A stretch of 64,000 nucleotides of DNA, taken from assembly GCA_015060455.1 (NCBI GenBank), contig SUYM01000005.1, forward strand, positions 47,007 to 111,006, in the 5' to 3' direction. Each line of letters opens with the position of its first letter. Positions within the stretch are counted from its first letter, which is position 1. Origin of the DNA: Bacteroidales bacterium (GTDB lineage: Bacteria; Bacteroidota; Bacteroidia; Bacteroidales; UBA932). Both the position numbers and the translations under genes were made by a program. The notes below the pieces were generated by a model. The model had not been told where the DNA came from. It ran no database searches and saw only the letters and a list, made by a program, of their open reading frames with translations. Positions 44,071 to 52,391 of this stretch are shown here, in pieces.

Positions 44071-46176
44071 ATGAAGAAGTCGTATGATGTCATAGTTGTA
44101 GGTGGAGGGCACGCAGGTTGTGAGGCGGCAATGGCCGCTTCCCGTATGGGGTCGAGCGTACTTTTGATATCTATGGATATGAACAAGTTTGCTCAGATGT
44201 CATGTAATCCTGCTATCGGTGGTATTGCTAAAGGTCAGATAATCAGAGAGATAGATGCACTTGGAGGATATACAGGCATTGTTACTGACGCGTCAACATT
44301 ACAGTTCAGGATGCTTAACAGGTCCAAGGGTCCGGCCATGTGGAGCCCGCGTGCGCAATGCGATAAAATCCAATTTTCTCTTTATTGGCGTAAAATCCTC
44401 GAAAGTGCCTGTAAATTAGACCTTTACCAAGATACTGTAACCTCTTTTCTTTTCTCTGGTTCAAAAATCACGGGAGTTTGTACGACTACGGGTGCAATAT
44501 TCAATTCTCAGACAGTTATCCTGACCGCCGGAACCTTCCTTGATGGGCGGATGTTCATAGGTCGTACGATGTTTGAGGGAGGGCGGATAGGTGAACTTCC
44601 GTCTCATGGTCTGACATCTCAGTTGGTTTCCATGGGAGTCAGAACTGCACGTATGAAGACAGGTACTCCTCCTCGTATTGATATATCATCTGTCGATACT
44701 TCCCGGATGATCTATCAGTGGGGAGATGAAACTCCTGATAAATTTTCTTACCTGCCCTATCTGTCAACTGCTCAGAACGGAACTCCTCAGATGCCTTGCT
44801 TTGTGGTTCATACGAACGAGAAGGTTCATGATATACTGCGCAGCGGATTTAATGATTCTCCTTTGTTTTCGGGTCTGATAACTGGTATAGGTCCGCGTTA
44901 CTGTCCAAGTATAGAGGATAAGTTGAGGACTTTTGCTGGAAAGACTGAACATCAACTTTTCCTTGAACCGGAGGGTAGGGGAACCAATGAATATTACTTG
45001 CAGGGTTTCTCTTCATCTCTTCCTTTGGATGTCCAGATGGATGCTCTTCACGCGATAGAGGGACTTGAAAATGCAAAGGTATATCGTCCGGCATACGCTG
45101 TCGAATATGATTATTTTGATCCTACTCAATTGAAGCCTACATTGGAGTTGAAGCATATTGAAGGATTGTTCCTTGCTGGTCAGGTTAATGGTACCACAGG
45201 TTATGAAGAGGCAGCGGCTCAGGGTCTTATGGCCGGCATAAATGCTCATCTGAAAGTGTCTGGAAAGGATCCTTTTATACTTAAGCGTGATCAGGCTTAT
45301 ATTGGAGTTCTTATAGATGACCTTATTACCAAGGGTGTGGATGAACCATATAGAATGTTCACCTCGCGCGCTGAGTACAGGATTCTTCTTCGTCAGGATA
45401 ATGCGGATTCAAGGCTTACAGCACTTTCTTATAATATTGGTCTCGCTGATAAATTCAGATATGATTATACTTGTAGAAAATATGATAGCGTGTCGCGGTT
45501 GAATGAATTTTTCGAGGCTACCTCAGTTCGACCAGATACAGTAAATGCCTATCTTGATTCGGTTTCTACATCTGAGGTTTCTTCACGTACCAGGTTGTCA
45601 GCACTTATATCTCGTCCTCAGGTAAATTTGGGTGAATTGATGAATTTTGTTCCACGTGGAACATTTATCAAAAACAATATAAATATAGATGATGAGTTTT
45701 CATCTCCGCTGTCAGATATATTGAAAGGGGGAGTCTCATATTCTGATCTTATAGGATATAATTCAAGAACTGCTCTTGATGAAATGGCGGCTATCCAGAA
45801 TCCAGATATGTTATCTTATCTTGATGCTGCATATATACTACAATTCAATAGTGAGTACCCGGTATCCCGATTGGATGCCGAGCATTTGGATCAGAAGGTT
45901 CAGGAGAATTATCAACGAGAAATTCTGGATTCGTCTGAAATTTCTATCAAGTATAAAGGATATATCCAGCGCGAACAGCAGATGGCAGACAAGATAATGC
46001 GTCTTGAAAACCTTATCATTCCGGAAGGATTTGATTTTGATAAGGTAGAGAGCCTGTCTATAGAATGTCGTCAGAAACTTAAAAGATATGCTCCGCGCAC
46101 TATTGCTCAGGCTTCCCGTATTTCAGGAGTATCGCCTGCTGATATATCTGTTCTGCTGGTTTATTTTGGTAGATAA
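44071..46176 (+). CDS. mnmG: tRNA uridine modification enzyme MnmG with an extra segment
   Basis: A 701-residue flavoprotein; most relatives have about 620-630 residues. The FAD-binding motif [12 protein letters not shown] is at 9-20, the conserved [13 protein letters not shown] at 43-55, and the C-terminal helical domain ([19 protein letters not shown] pattern) closes the protein. With MnmE it makes the cmnm5U modification at the wobble base. The extra residues lie at about 525-608, between the RPQVNLGEL segment and the [15 protein letters not shown] helix. A perfect parS-like palindrome (45648-45663) falls inside the insert and encodes VPRGT at 527-531. Start follows ybeY directly. Confidence 0.95.
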   Translation: MKKSYDVIVVGGGHAGCEAAMAASRMGSSVLLISMDMNKFAQMSCNPAIGGIAKGQIIREIDALGGYTGIVTDASTLQFRMLNRSKGPAMWSPRAQCDKIQFSLYWRKILESACKLDLYQDTVTSFLFSGSKITGVCTTTGAIFNSQTVILTAGTFLDGRMFIGRTMFEGGRIGELPSHGLTSQLVSMGVRTARMKTGTPPRIDISSVDTSRMIYQWGDETPDKFSYLPYLSTAQNGTPQMPCFVVHTNEKVHDILRSGFNDSPLFSGLITGIGPRYCPSIEDKLRTFAGKTEHQLFLEPEGRGTNEYYLQGFSSSLPLDVQMDALHAIEGLENAKVYRPAYAVEYDYFDPTQLKPTLELKHIEGLFLAGQVNGTTGYEEAAAQGLMAGINAHLKVSGKDPFILKRDQAYIGVLIDDLITKGVDEPYRMFTSRAEYRILLRQDNADSRLTALSYNIGLADKFRYDYTCRKYDSVSRLNEFFEATSVRPDTVNAYLDSVSTSEVSSRTRLSALISRPQVNLGELMNFVPRGTFIKNNINIDDEFSSPLSDILKGGVSYSDLIGYNSRTALDEMAAIQNPDMLSYLDAAYILQFNSEYPVSRLDAEHLDQKVQENYQREILDSSEISIKYKGYIQREQQMADKIMRLENLIIPEGFDFDKVESLSIECRQKLKRYAPRTIAQASRISGVSPADISVLLVYFGR
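45648..45663. other. parS-like site 1 (perfect palindrome TGTTCCACGTGGAACA)
   Basis: A 16-base perfect palindrome that fits the ParB-binding consensus (TGTTnCACGTGnAACA). It lies within the mnmG coding sequence. Confidence 0.75.
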
Positions 46177-46276
46177 CAATGTTATAAGTTGAGGAATTTT
46201 ATATTTTTTTAACTGATTATCCGCATTGGGTGCAGTGGTATCCCGAATTATAATAACCCGGCAGCAGTTCCGGTAG

Positions 46277-46311
46277 ACCTGCAGCAAAAACATATGCAAA
46301 CTGCTGCAGGT
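46277..46311. terminator. Hairpin after mnmG
   Basis: Perfect 10-base inverted repeat, 100 bases after the mnmG stop. No strong T-run, so the terminator call is tentative. Confidence 0.45.
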
Positions 46312-46510
46312 ATCTTCGTTTTGAAGTGTGCCTAGTGCAGTTTTTCTGTATTTTCGCACTATGCCTCTCATAGTCATGCCGAGCCGTCATACCTGAACAG
46401 GGTAAAATGGAGACATCCGCTGCGCATCTCGACGCCACACCTTGCTGACGCCCACCACAATATTACGTTTTCATCCGGAAAACACCCCCCGAAACCCGGA
46501 TGAAAAGCGA

Positions 46511-46580
46511 AATTTCCCATGTTCATCCGGAAATACGTACCCAAATCCCGGATGAGATTATAGATTGTAATCAGGTGAGT
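46511..46580. repeat. 70-bp dispersed repeat, copy A
   Basis: 67 of 70 bases match the reverse complement of 63805-63874. The unit contains a TCATCCGG / CCGGATGA hairpin and ends GTAATCAGGTGAGT. Confidence 0.9.
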
Positions 46581-46686
46581 TTTTCTGCACAGTTTGCGGA
46601 TAATCATTTTTTTAAATAAGAAAGTAGGTTAGTTATAATAATATTCGTGATAGTTTATACTACGGAATAAATGAAAGCTGATAAAT

Positions 46687-46702
46687 TGTTCCACGTGGAA
46701 CA
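46687..46702. other. parS-like site 2 (perfect palindrome)
   Basis: TGTTCCACGTGGAACA, same as site 1, in intergenic sequence near the end of ruvA. No coding constraint explains it. Confidence 0.75.
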
Positions 46703-46767
46703 GTTTACCGGCTTTCAGATTATTTTATATTTTAGTTACTCTGCTGAATAACTTTCCTTTAGTGGTT

Positions 46768-47355
46768 CTAAAGTCGTTTGAGGGAGAGTTTGATTATCTC
46801 TTCCAATGTAGCAGCAGGGTTTTCTTTCAGGACTGCCGTTACGGCTTTATTTACATTTGCTTTTGTAAATCCGAGCATTACCAGGGCTGTTACTGCTTCT
46901 TCCGTTGCAGTATTTGTGGTGGACGCAAAGATGCTTGTACTCTCAGTACCTTCGCCCTTGACAACCTTGTCTTTAAGTTCCAGGATAAGCCTCTGGGCGC
47001 TCTTCAATCCTATTCCCTTAATGCTTTTTATCTTATTGATGTCCTCCGCCACGATTGCATTTCTTATTTCCTCGGCTGTCAGAGATGAGAGCATCATGCG
47101 CGCTGTCGATGCTCCTATTCCTGACACTCCGATCAGCAGTCTGAACAGTTCACGTTCATCTTTTGTAGCAAAACCATAGTATAATTCCTCGTCTTCGCGC
47201 AGGTAGTGATGTATATATACTTTGGCTTCCTTCTGTCCGTTCAGTCCTTCGTAAGTCTGGAGTGAAATAAGGATACGGTATCCTATTCCGTAGGTTTCGA
47301 TGGTTACCTCGGTGGGGGATAGGGTTTCAACACTGCCTTTGATGTAGTCTATCAT
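46768..47355 (-). CDS. ruvA: Holliday junction recognition protein RuvA
   Basis: A 195-residue protein with the OB-fold N-terminus (MIDYIKGSVETLSPTEVTIE), two helix-hairpin-helix motifs (LIGVSGIGASTARMML and IKSIKGIGLKSAQRLI) and the C-terminal domain III that binds RuvB. RuvA holds the four-way junction in a square shape for RuvB. Length is normal. It is alone on its strand between the mnmG and suf genes. Confidence 0.96.
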   Translation of the reverse strand: MIDYIKGSVETLSPTEVTIETYGIGYRILISLQTYEGLNGQKEAKVYIHHYLREDEELYYGFATKDERELFRLLIGVSGIGASTARMMLSSLTAEEIRNAIVAEDINKIKSIKGIGLKSAQRLILELKDKVVKGEGTESTSIFASTTNTATEEAVTALVMLGFTKANVNKAVTAVLKENPAATLEEIIKLSLKRL

Positions 47356-47499
47356 ATTCTGTTGTTTTATATATATCCGATTGCTTGGCGTATATGTTAT
47401 GCACGTTTCTGACCTGTTTTCTATACCGGTACACGCCCATAAAATATGAAGCAGAGTGCAAAATTATGATAAAATCTGTAAATGAAAGATAGTTTTTGC

Positions 47500-47507
47500 T
47501 AAATTTG
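47500..47507 (+). promoter_or_regulatory. -7 element TAAATTTG for sufS
   Basis: TAnnTTTG match 47 bases upstream of the chosen sufS start at 47555, giving a short 5' UTR. It supports this start over the earlier in-frame ATG at 47516, which would be almost leaderless. Confidence 0.55.
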
Positions 47508-47554
47508 CAGGCTTATTGCGTGTATGCGCGCGTGGAAACAAGATAATATTCACT

Positions 47555-48784
47555 ATGACAGCGATAAATGATATACGGTCAGTTTTTCCTGCACTTTCAA
47601 GAAAGGTGTATGGAAAGGATCTCGTGTATTTTGATAATGCTGCGACAAGCCAGCGTCCTCAGTCTGTCATGGATGAATGGAATGAAATAACCGCACATTC
47701 CAATGCAAATATCCACAGGGCTGTGCATAGGCTTGCCGATGAGGCGACTCAGGCATACGAGGGAGCAAGAGACGCTGTGAAGGAGTTTATCAACGCGTCT
47801 GCCCGTGAGGAGATAATATTCACTTCCGGAGCAACAGCGGCAATCAATCTCGTTGCATTTTCTTTTGGAGAGGCTTTTATTGGCGAGGGAGATGAGATAA
47901 TAGTTTCTGAGGCGGAGCATCATTCAAATATAGTCCCATGGCAGATGCTTTGTCAGCGGAAGGGTGCTGTTCTGAGGGTCCTTCCAATTGATTACAATGG
48001 CCATCTGGTCATTGATGAACTTGATTCCCTGCTTAATGAAAGGACAAGAATCCTTGCAGTCACTCATATTTCAAATGTGCTCGGAATAATCAATCCTGTG
48101 AAGGAAATCATTGAAAAATGCCATTCAAAGGGTGTTCCTGTCCTTATTGACGGTGCTCAGGGTATTGTTCATTGCGATGTTGATGTGCAGAATCTTGACT
48201 GTGATTTCTATGTATTCTCAGGACATAAGATGTATGCCGCAACCGGAACAGGTGTGCTTTATGGAAAGAGGGAGTGGCTCGAAAAGATGCCACCTTATAT
48301 GGGCGGAGGTGAGATGGTAGGAACTGTGAGTTTTTCCGGGACCACGTATGCGCCCCTTCCTATGAAATTTGAGGCTGGCACTCAAAACTTTGCTTCAACT
48401 GCGACCTTTAAACCTGCTATTGAATTTGTTAACTTATTGAATAATAATGAGTTAATAAGAGAATATAATAAAATAAGAGATTATCTGCTTGGTGTTTTTA
48501 CATCTGATGACAGGATAAGACTGTTTGGTGTTCCACGAGGAACATCTCAGGAAAAGATTCCTTTGTTTTCATTTGTAGTCAAGGGCGTACACCATGAGGA
48601 TCTGGCTCTTATTCTTGATAAGATGGGTATAGCAACGAGGTCCGGACAGATGTGTGCAGAGCCTTTGATGGACAGATTTGGGGTTACAGGTATGCTTAGG
48701 ATTTCACTTGCGCCATATAATACCATGCAGGAGGCGGAATATTTTGTTAAATGCTTGAATAGAGCAATTAATATGTTGGTTTAA
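47555..48784 (+). CDS. sufS: Cysteine desulfurase SufS
   Basis: A 409-residue PLP enzyme that removes sulfur from cysteine and passes it to SufE for Fe-S cluster assembly. The PLP lysine is K225 in YVFSGHKMY, and the catalytic cysteine C367 lies in RSGQMCAEPL. The AEHHSN segment near 120 and THISNVLG near 170 are family hallmarks. sufE and sufT follow, but sufB, sufC and sufD are not in the window. A parS-like site with one mismatch falls at 48529-48544 and again encodes VPRGT (residues 326-330). Confidence 0.95.
   Translation: MTAINDIRSVFPALSRKVYGKDLVYFDNAATSQRPQSVMDEWNEITAHSNANIHRAVHRLADEATQAYEGARDAVKEFINASAREEIIFTSGATAAINLVAFSFGEAFIGEGDEIIVSEAEHHSNIVPWQMLCQRKGAVLRVLPIDYNGHLVIDELDSLLNERTRILAVTHISNVLGIINPVKEIIEKCHSKGVPVLIDGAQGIVHCDVDVQNLDCDFYVFSGHKMYAATGTGVLYGKREWLEKMPPYMGGGEMVGTVSFSGTTYAPLPMKFEAGTQNFASTATFKPAIEFVNLLNNNELIREYNKIRDYLLGVFTSDDRIRLFGVPRGTSQEKIPLFSFVVKGVHHEDLALILDKMGIATRSGQMCAEPLMDRFGVTGMLRISLAPYNTMQEAEYFVKCLNRAINMLV
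48529..48544. other. parS-like site 3 (one mismatch)
   Basis: TGTTCCACGAGGAACA: one base off the palindrome, inside sufS. Confidence 0.5.
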
Positions 48785-48785
48785 G

Positions 48786-48886
48786 ATGCCCGATCAGGTC
48801 GGGCATGACGTCAATATTGACCTGATATGAATACGTCAATGTTTGTTTGAGATTAAATACGTCATTGCCGGCTTGAGCGGCAATCT
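48786..48886. repeat. REP-like elements between sufS and sufE
   Basis: The hairpin ATGCCCGATCAGGTCGGGCA (48786-48806) is followed by ACGTCATTGCCGGCTTGAGC, ending in GGCAATCT (48859-48886). Both are GTCATnnC-type dispersed repeats. They separate two genes of one pathway. Confidence 0.7.
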
Positions 48887-48898
48887 AATAATAAGAAA

Positions 48899-49309
48899 AT
48901 GACACTGATAGAAGCGGAAAATGCCATTATCGAGGAGTTCTCGATGTATGAGGAGTGGCTCGACAAATATGAATATCTGATCGAACTTGGAAAGTCCTTG
49001 AAGGATTATCCAGAGGAGGCCAAGACTGATGATAAACTTATAAAGGGTTGTCAGTCAAGAGTCTGGTTGGATTATAAGATTGAAGACGGACTTATTGTAT
49101 TCAATGCGGACAGCGATGCCATCATCACGAAGGGTATAATTTCCCTGCTCATAGGTCTTTATTCCGGAAGGACGCCGCAGGAGATATTGTCTTCTGATTT
49201 TTCTGTGGTGGAAAAGATTGGCTTGAAGGAGAATCTGTCGCCGACCAGAGCAAACGGACTGGTGTCGATGATCGCAAAAATTAAGGAGATTGCGTCAAAT
49301 AATTGTTAA
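48899..49309 (+). CDS. sufE: Sulfur acceptor SufE
   Basis: A 136-residue protein with the acceptor cysteine C51 in LIKGCQSRVW. It accepts sulfur from SufS and boosts its activity. Length is normal. The end lies in the dispersed repeat at 49309. Confidence 0.93.
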   Translation: MTLIEAENAIIEEFSMYEEWLDKYEYLIELGKSLKDYPEEAKTDDKLIKGCQSRVWLDYKIEDGLIVFNADSDAIITKGIISLLIGLYSGRTPQEILSSDFSVVEKIGLKENLSPTRANGLVSMIAKIKEIASNNC

Positions 49310-49359
49310 AGATCTCTCGACTTCGCTCGAGATGACATTTCGACCGAGCGTAACGAGTG
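49309..49359. repeat. Dispersed repeat between sufE and sufT
   Basis: GATCTCTCGACTTCGCTCGA, then GATGACATTTCGACCGAGCG, an inverted-repeat-like unit. The sufT frame extended upstream passes through it, so the true sufT start must lie downstream. Confidence 0.65.
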
Positions 49360-49379
49360 TAGTAATGTTATTATATGAT

Positions 49380-49688
49380 ATGAATTTGGAAAGAGATATA
49401 ATCAGGGCGCTCAGGCAGGTATATGACCCTGAAATTCCGGTAAATGTGTATGATCTTGGTCTTATTTACGAGATCAGGGTCAATGAGGAACATGAGGTGT
49501 ATGTGCAGATGACCCTTACAGCGCCGAACTGCCCGATGGCGGACTATGTTGTGGCTCAGGTCAAGGAGGCGGTCGAGGATGTTCCTGGAGTTGTAAGCGT
49601 GGAGATTGACCTGGTCTGGGAACCTGTATGGGACCGAAGCAGAATGAGTGAGGAGGCCCTCGTGGAACTTGGTCTTGACGCCGATTGA
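49380..49688 (+). CDS. sufT: SufT-like (DUF59/MIP18) Fe-S cluster assembly protein
   Basis: A 102-residue protein starting at MNLERDII (an ATG at 49365 is the alternative). It has the DUF59 signature VYDPEIPVNVYDLGLIYEI and the conserved Cys in LTAPNCPMADYV. SufT-type proteins help insert or mature Fe-S clusters, mainly under high demand. The gene closes the suf cluster. Its upstream frame runs into a dispersed repeat and was not used. Confidence 0.85.
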   Translation: MNLERDIIRALRQVYDPEIPVNVYDLGLIYEIRVNEEHEVYVQMTLTAPNCPMADYVVAQVKEAVEDVPGVVSVEIDLVWEPVWDRSRMSEEALVELGLDAD

Positions 49689-49709
49689 AGGTCAGAAGGG
49701 GAGGAGGAT

Positions 49710-50189
49710 ATGGAAACCGTCGATCTGTACCTTTCATTAGGCTCAAATCAGGGCGATAGAGCGCAGAATATGGAATATGCCCTATCCTTGCTCAATATTG
49801 AACTTAAAACGCCTTATAAGGCAGTTTCCTCGTTTATAGAGACGGATCCATGGGGCTTTGAATCGGACGAAAAGTTTCTCAACGCCGCAGTGCATTATCA
49901 GTTGAGATTTCCGAAGGGATACAATCCTGAGGCGGAGTGCTTGATGATACTGGAAATATGCAAGGATATTGAGCGTCGTCTGGGCAGGGTCGGTGAGCCT
50001 GAATATGATGAAAAAGGGGAGAGGATATATCGCTCACGCCCGATAGATATAGATATTCTGCTGTTTGGAGACAACAGGATAGACTGTCCGGAACTCACTG
50101 TTCCGCATAAACTGATGTATGAACGCGATTTTGTGATGGTGCCTTTGAGGGAGATTCTCACGTCGCTACAGTGTGATTCCTCAGAATGA
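49710..50189 (+). CDS. folK: HPPK, folate pathway pyrophosphokinase
   Basis: A 159-residue enzyme that transfers pyrophosphate from ATP to 6-hydroxymethyl-dihydropterin. The motif YLSLGSNQGDR lies near 7-17 and the metal-binding RPIDIDILLFG near 110. It follows sufT by 21 bases. The last nine residues (TSLQCDSSE) fall inside a GATTCCTCAGAATGAC-type dispersed repeat (50160-50192) and differ from a typical folK end, so the repeat has replaced the original tail. Confidence 0.92.
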   Translation: METVDLYLSLGSNQGDRAQNMEYALSLLNIELKTPYKAVSSFIETDPWGFESDEKFLNAAVHYQLRFPKGYNPEAECLMILEICKDIERRLGRVGEPEYDEKGERIYRSRPIDIDILLFGDNRIDCPELTVPHKLMYERDFVMVPLREILTSLQCDSSE

Positions 50190-50192
50190 CGT
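50160..50192. repeat. Dispersed repeat overlapping the end of folK
   Basis: The reverse strand reads GTCATTCTGAGGAATC. The folK stop codon lies inside it. Confidence 0.55.
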
Positions 50193-50268
50193 AAGCTGTG
50201 TTGTTGCGAGAATCGAAGTTAAGTTACAATAGGAACGTTAATTTTTGAAATACCATAAACCTCAGATT

Positions 50269-52380
50269 ATGAGATATTTTCTGACCTTCATATTGACCTT
50301 GTTACCTTTTTTATCGAGCGCACAGTCTTCCAATCTTTTAGAAATTGACGCGTCTTCGTTCGCCCCTGTCCAGACGGACGCGCTCTCCGGTGTTGCAATT
50401 GATAAGATAGGTATGGACCCGTCGAAAAGGCCATGTGCCCGCATCAAGATGCACATAAACCGTATGACCAAGGAGGAAATCGAGGGTATTTCGGTGCGTC
50501 CGATAGGAGGTAGCGTGGTGGTGACAAAGCGTATAGTAGCGGCTGACGGCAACGGTCTTATCATCGAGCTTACAGCCAAGGAGCACACGAGATTTTACCT
50601 GCATCACGACAAATATGGAGATTCCAATGAGGTCAGTCTCAATCTTGAAGGAAACAGGGAATATCGAATAGAGGCGTCGCTTGATATGACTTATACAATT
50701 GTAGTCTTGTCTAATGTAACCGAGGCGGATGTCTATATTGATGATGTTTATAAGGGACAGATAGACGACAGTTATGCTCTTACTGTCAGTGAGGTCTATC
50801 CGGGTCCGCACAAGGTAAGGGTGCAGCATGGGTCTTTATCGGCTGAGAGTGCTGTTGATGTTAACAGCAGGCAGGTGTTTTTCCGTGTAGAACTCAATCA
50901 GGAACAGGCACGTCCTCAGTATGTCTTTTTCAAGGTAACCCCGGCAGATGCGAGTCTTGTCATTGACGGTAAGTTGCACTCTCTTAATTCTTATGGTGAG
51001 TTGGCCAATAACCTGATGCTGTATAACGGTTCATACCCGTATATAGTGTCGGCAAAGGATTATCATCAGGAGAGCGGAACTATCGTGGTCAACGGCAGCA
51101 AGGTTGAGAAGACCGTGGTCTTGCGTCCGGCTCACGGGTGGTTGAATGTGTCAGGCGAGGGAGTTTTGCTGGGTGCAGCGGTATATGTGGATGATTTGTT
51201 GATAGGACGGGCGCCTGTAGGTCCGGTGCGCCTCTCCAGCGGTAAGCATACCATGCGCATAGTTCAGAGTTTTTATAAGAACTTTCAGGAGCAGATAACC
51301 ATCAGCGATAATGAGACTCTTGACTACGCCCCTGCGTTGGAGGCTGATTTTGCCAATGTCACATTGCAGTCGTCAGAGGGAAGTGATATATACATAAACG
51401 GTCAATTGAAAGGCAAGTCCCCGTGGAATGGTAATCTTTCTTCCGGTGTGTATAATTTTGAGGCTCGTAAGGCATCTTGTCGTGTTTCAAGCATTTCCAA
51501 GGAAATTTCATCTTTCCCTTCGCAGCAGAATATCGTAATACCCGATCCTGAGCCGATATTGGGAATGCTTGATGTTCAGAGTACCCCATCTGCGGATGTG
51601 TATGTGGATAATGAGAAAGTGGGCACAACGCCGATGAATATGGATCTGGTTATAGGCAGTCACAGGGTTTATCTTAAAAAGGATGGTTTCAAGACGATAT
51701 ATAAGGATGTGGATGTTAAGGAAGGAGAGATGGCAACCATCAAGGTTGAATTGTCTTCGTTGACCGCATCGGGTGCAGCTCCGTCATCTCGGCCGTCATC
51801 TCAATCATCATCTCAATCGTCATCTTCGTCATTATCCGGACCGTCGCAGACCACACCGTCATCCACATCGTCTTCTCCCAAGAAGTCGTCTCCACCCGAG
51901 AAATCGTCTTCGCCTGCAGGGAAGTGTATTGTCTTGGCATCGGTGACACCGATGCCTCAGCTGTCGTACGGACTGATGTTAGGATATGCCGGAAGGTTTG
52001 GAGGTTATGCCAAATTCAGGACAGATTTTGCCTCGAACAAATCTTCTTACTCCTGCAGCAGACAAGGGGTAAGAGCGCCGGGAGAATATTTATCGGCAAC
52101 AGGCAATGTCAGAAAGACACGCATGCAGGCAACAGGTGGTCCGGTGTTCCGCATAGCCAAGTGGCTGTATTCTTATGGGGGCGTCGGATATGGCTATCGT
52201 TCTGTACTTTGGGAGGATGTGGATAAGAATTGGGCAAAGGTTACAGATCTTTCCTGCAATGGTGTTGCAGCTGAGGTTGGGGCAATCTTGAAATTCGGTC
52301 CGGTCGCTCTGTCTGCGGGTGTGTCCACAACGTCGTTCAAATACACTGAACTTGAACTTGGAATAGGTGTAATGTTTTAG
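50269..52380 (+). CDS. PEGA-domain protein with C-terminal β-barrel
   Basis: A 703-residue protein starting at MRYFLTF, signal peptide ending SSA. A β-rich N-terminal region is followed by at least four PEGA-type repeats (for example VYIDDVYKG, DIYINGQLKGKSPW and VYVDNEKVGTTPMN at about 165, 375 and 450). A 60-residue Ser/Pro/Thr linker follows, from about 505. The final 130 residues are barrel strands ending YTELELGIGVMF. PEGA domains are thought to bind surface carbohydrate or peptide. The FISUMP lipoprotein gene starts 11 bases after its stop, and the two are probably partners at the outer membrane. Confidence 0.82.
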   Translation: MRYFLTFILTLLPFLSSAQSSNLLEIDASSFAPVQTDALSGVAIDKIGMDPSKRPCARIKMHINRMTKEEIEGISVRPIGGSVVVTKRIVAADGNGLIIELTAKEHTRFYLHHDKYGDSNEVSLNLEGNREYRIEASLDMTYTIVVLSNVTEADVYIDDVYKGQIDDSYALTVSEVYPGPHKVRVQHGSLSAESAVDVNSRQVFFRVELNQEQARPQYVFFKVTPADASLVIDGKLHSLNSYGELANNLMLYNGSYPYIVSAKDYHQESGTIVVNGSKVEKTVVLRPAHGWLNVSGEGVLLGAAVYVDDLLIGRAPVGPVRLSSGKHTMRIVQSFYKNFQEQITISDNETLDYAPALEADFANVTLQSSEGSDIYINGQLKGKSPWNGNLSSGVYNFEARKASCRVSSISKEISSFPSQQNIVIPDPEPILGMLDVQSTPSADVYVDNEKVGTTPMNMDLVIGSHRVYLKKDGFKTIYKDVDVKEGEMATIKVELSSLTASGAAPSSRPSSQSSSQSSSSSLSGPSQTTPSSTSSSPKKSSPPEKSSSPAGKCIVLASVTPMPQLSYGLMLGYAGRFGGYAKFRTDFASNKSSYSCSRQGVRAPGEYLSATGNVRKTRMQATGGPVFRIAKWLYSYGGVGYGYRSVLWEDVDKNWAKVTDLSCNGVAAEVGAILKFGPVALSAGVSTTSFKYTELELGIGVMF

Positions 52381-52386
52381 GAGGAA
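52379..52386 (+). promoter_or_regulatory. Strong Shine-Dalgarno before the FISUMP gene
   Basis: AGGAGGAA lies 5 bases before the ATG at 52392 and overlaps the stop codon of the upstream gene. Such a site is unusual in this phylum and favours efficient or coupled translation. Confidence 0.6.
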
Positions 52387-52391
52387 ATCTG

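Larger units (their letters stand above)
46177..46767. other. 591-base gap with hairpins, repeats and a parS-like site
   Basis: No gene. The gap contains the hairpin ACCTGCAGCA / TGCTGCAGGT (46277-46311), two CCGGATGA hairpins (46468-46506 and inside 46511-46580) and the 70-base repeat shared with 63805-63874. It also holds parS-like site 2 at 46687-46702. The open frames over it have biased, non-protein-like composition. Confidence 0.7.
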
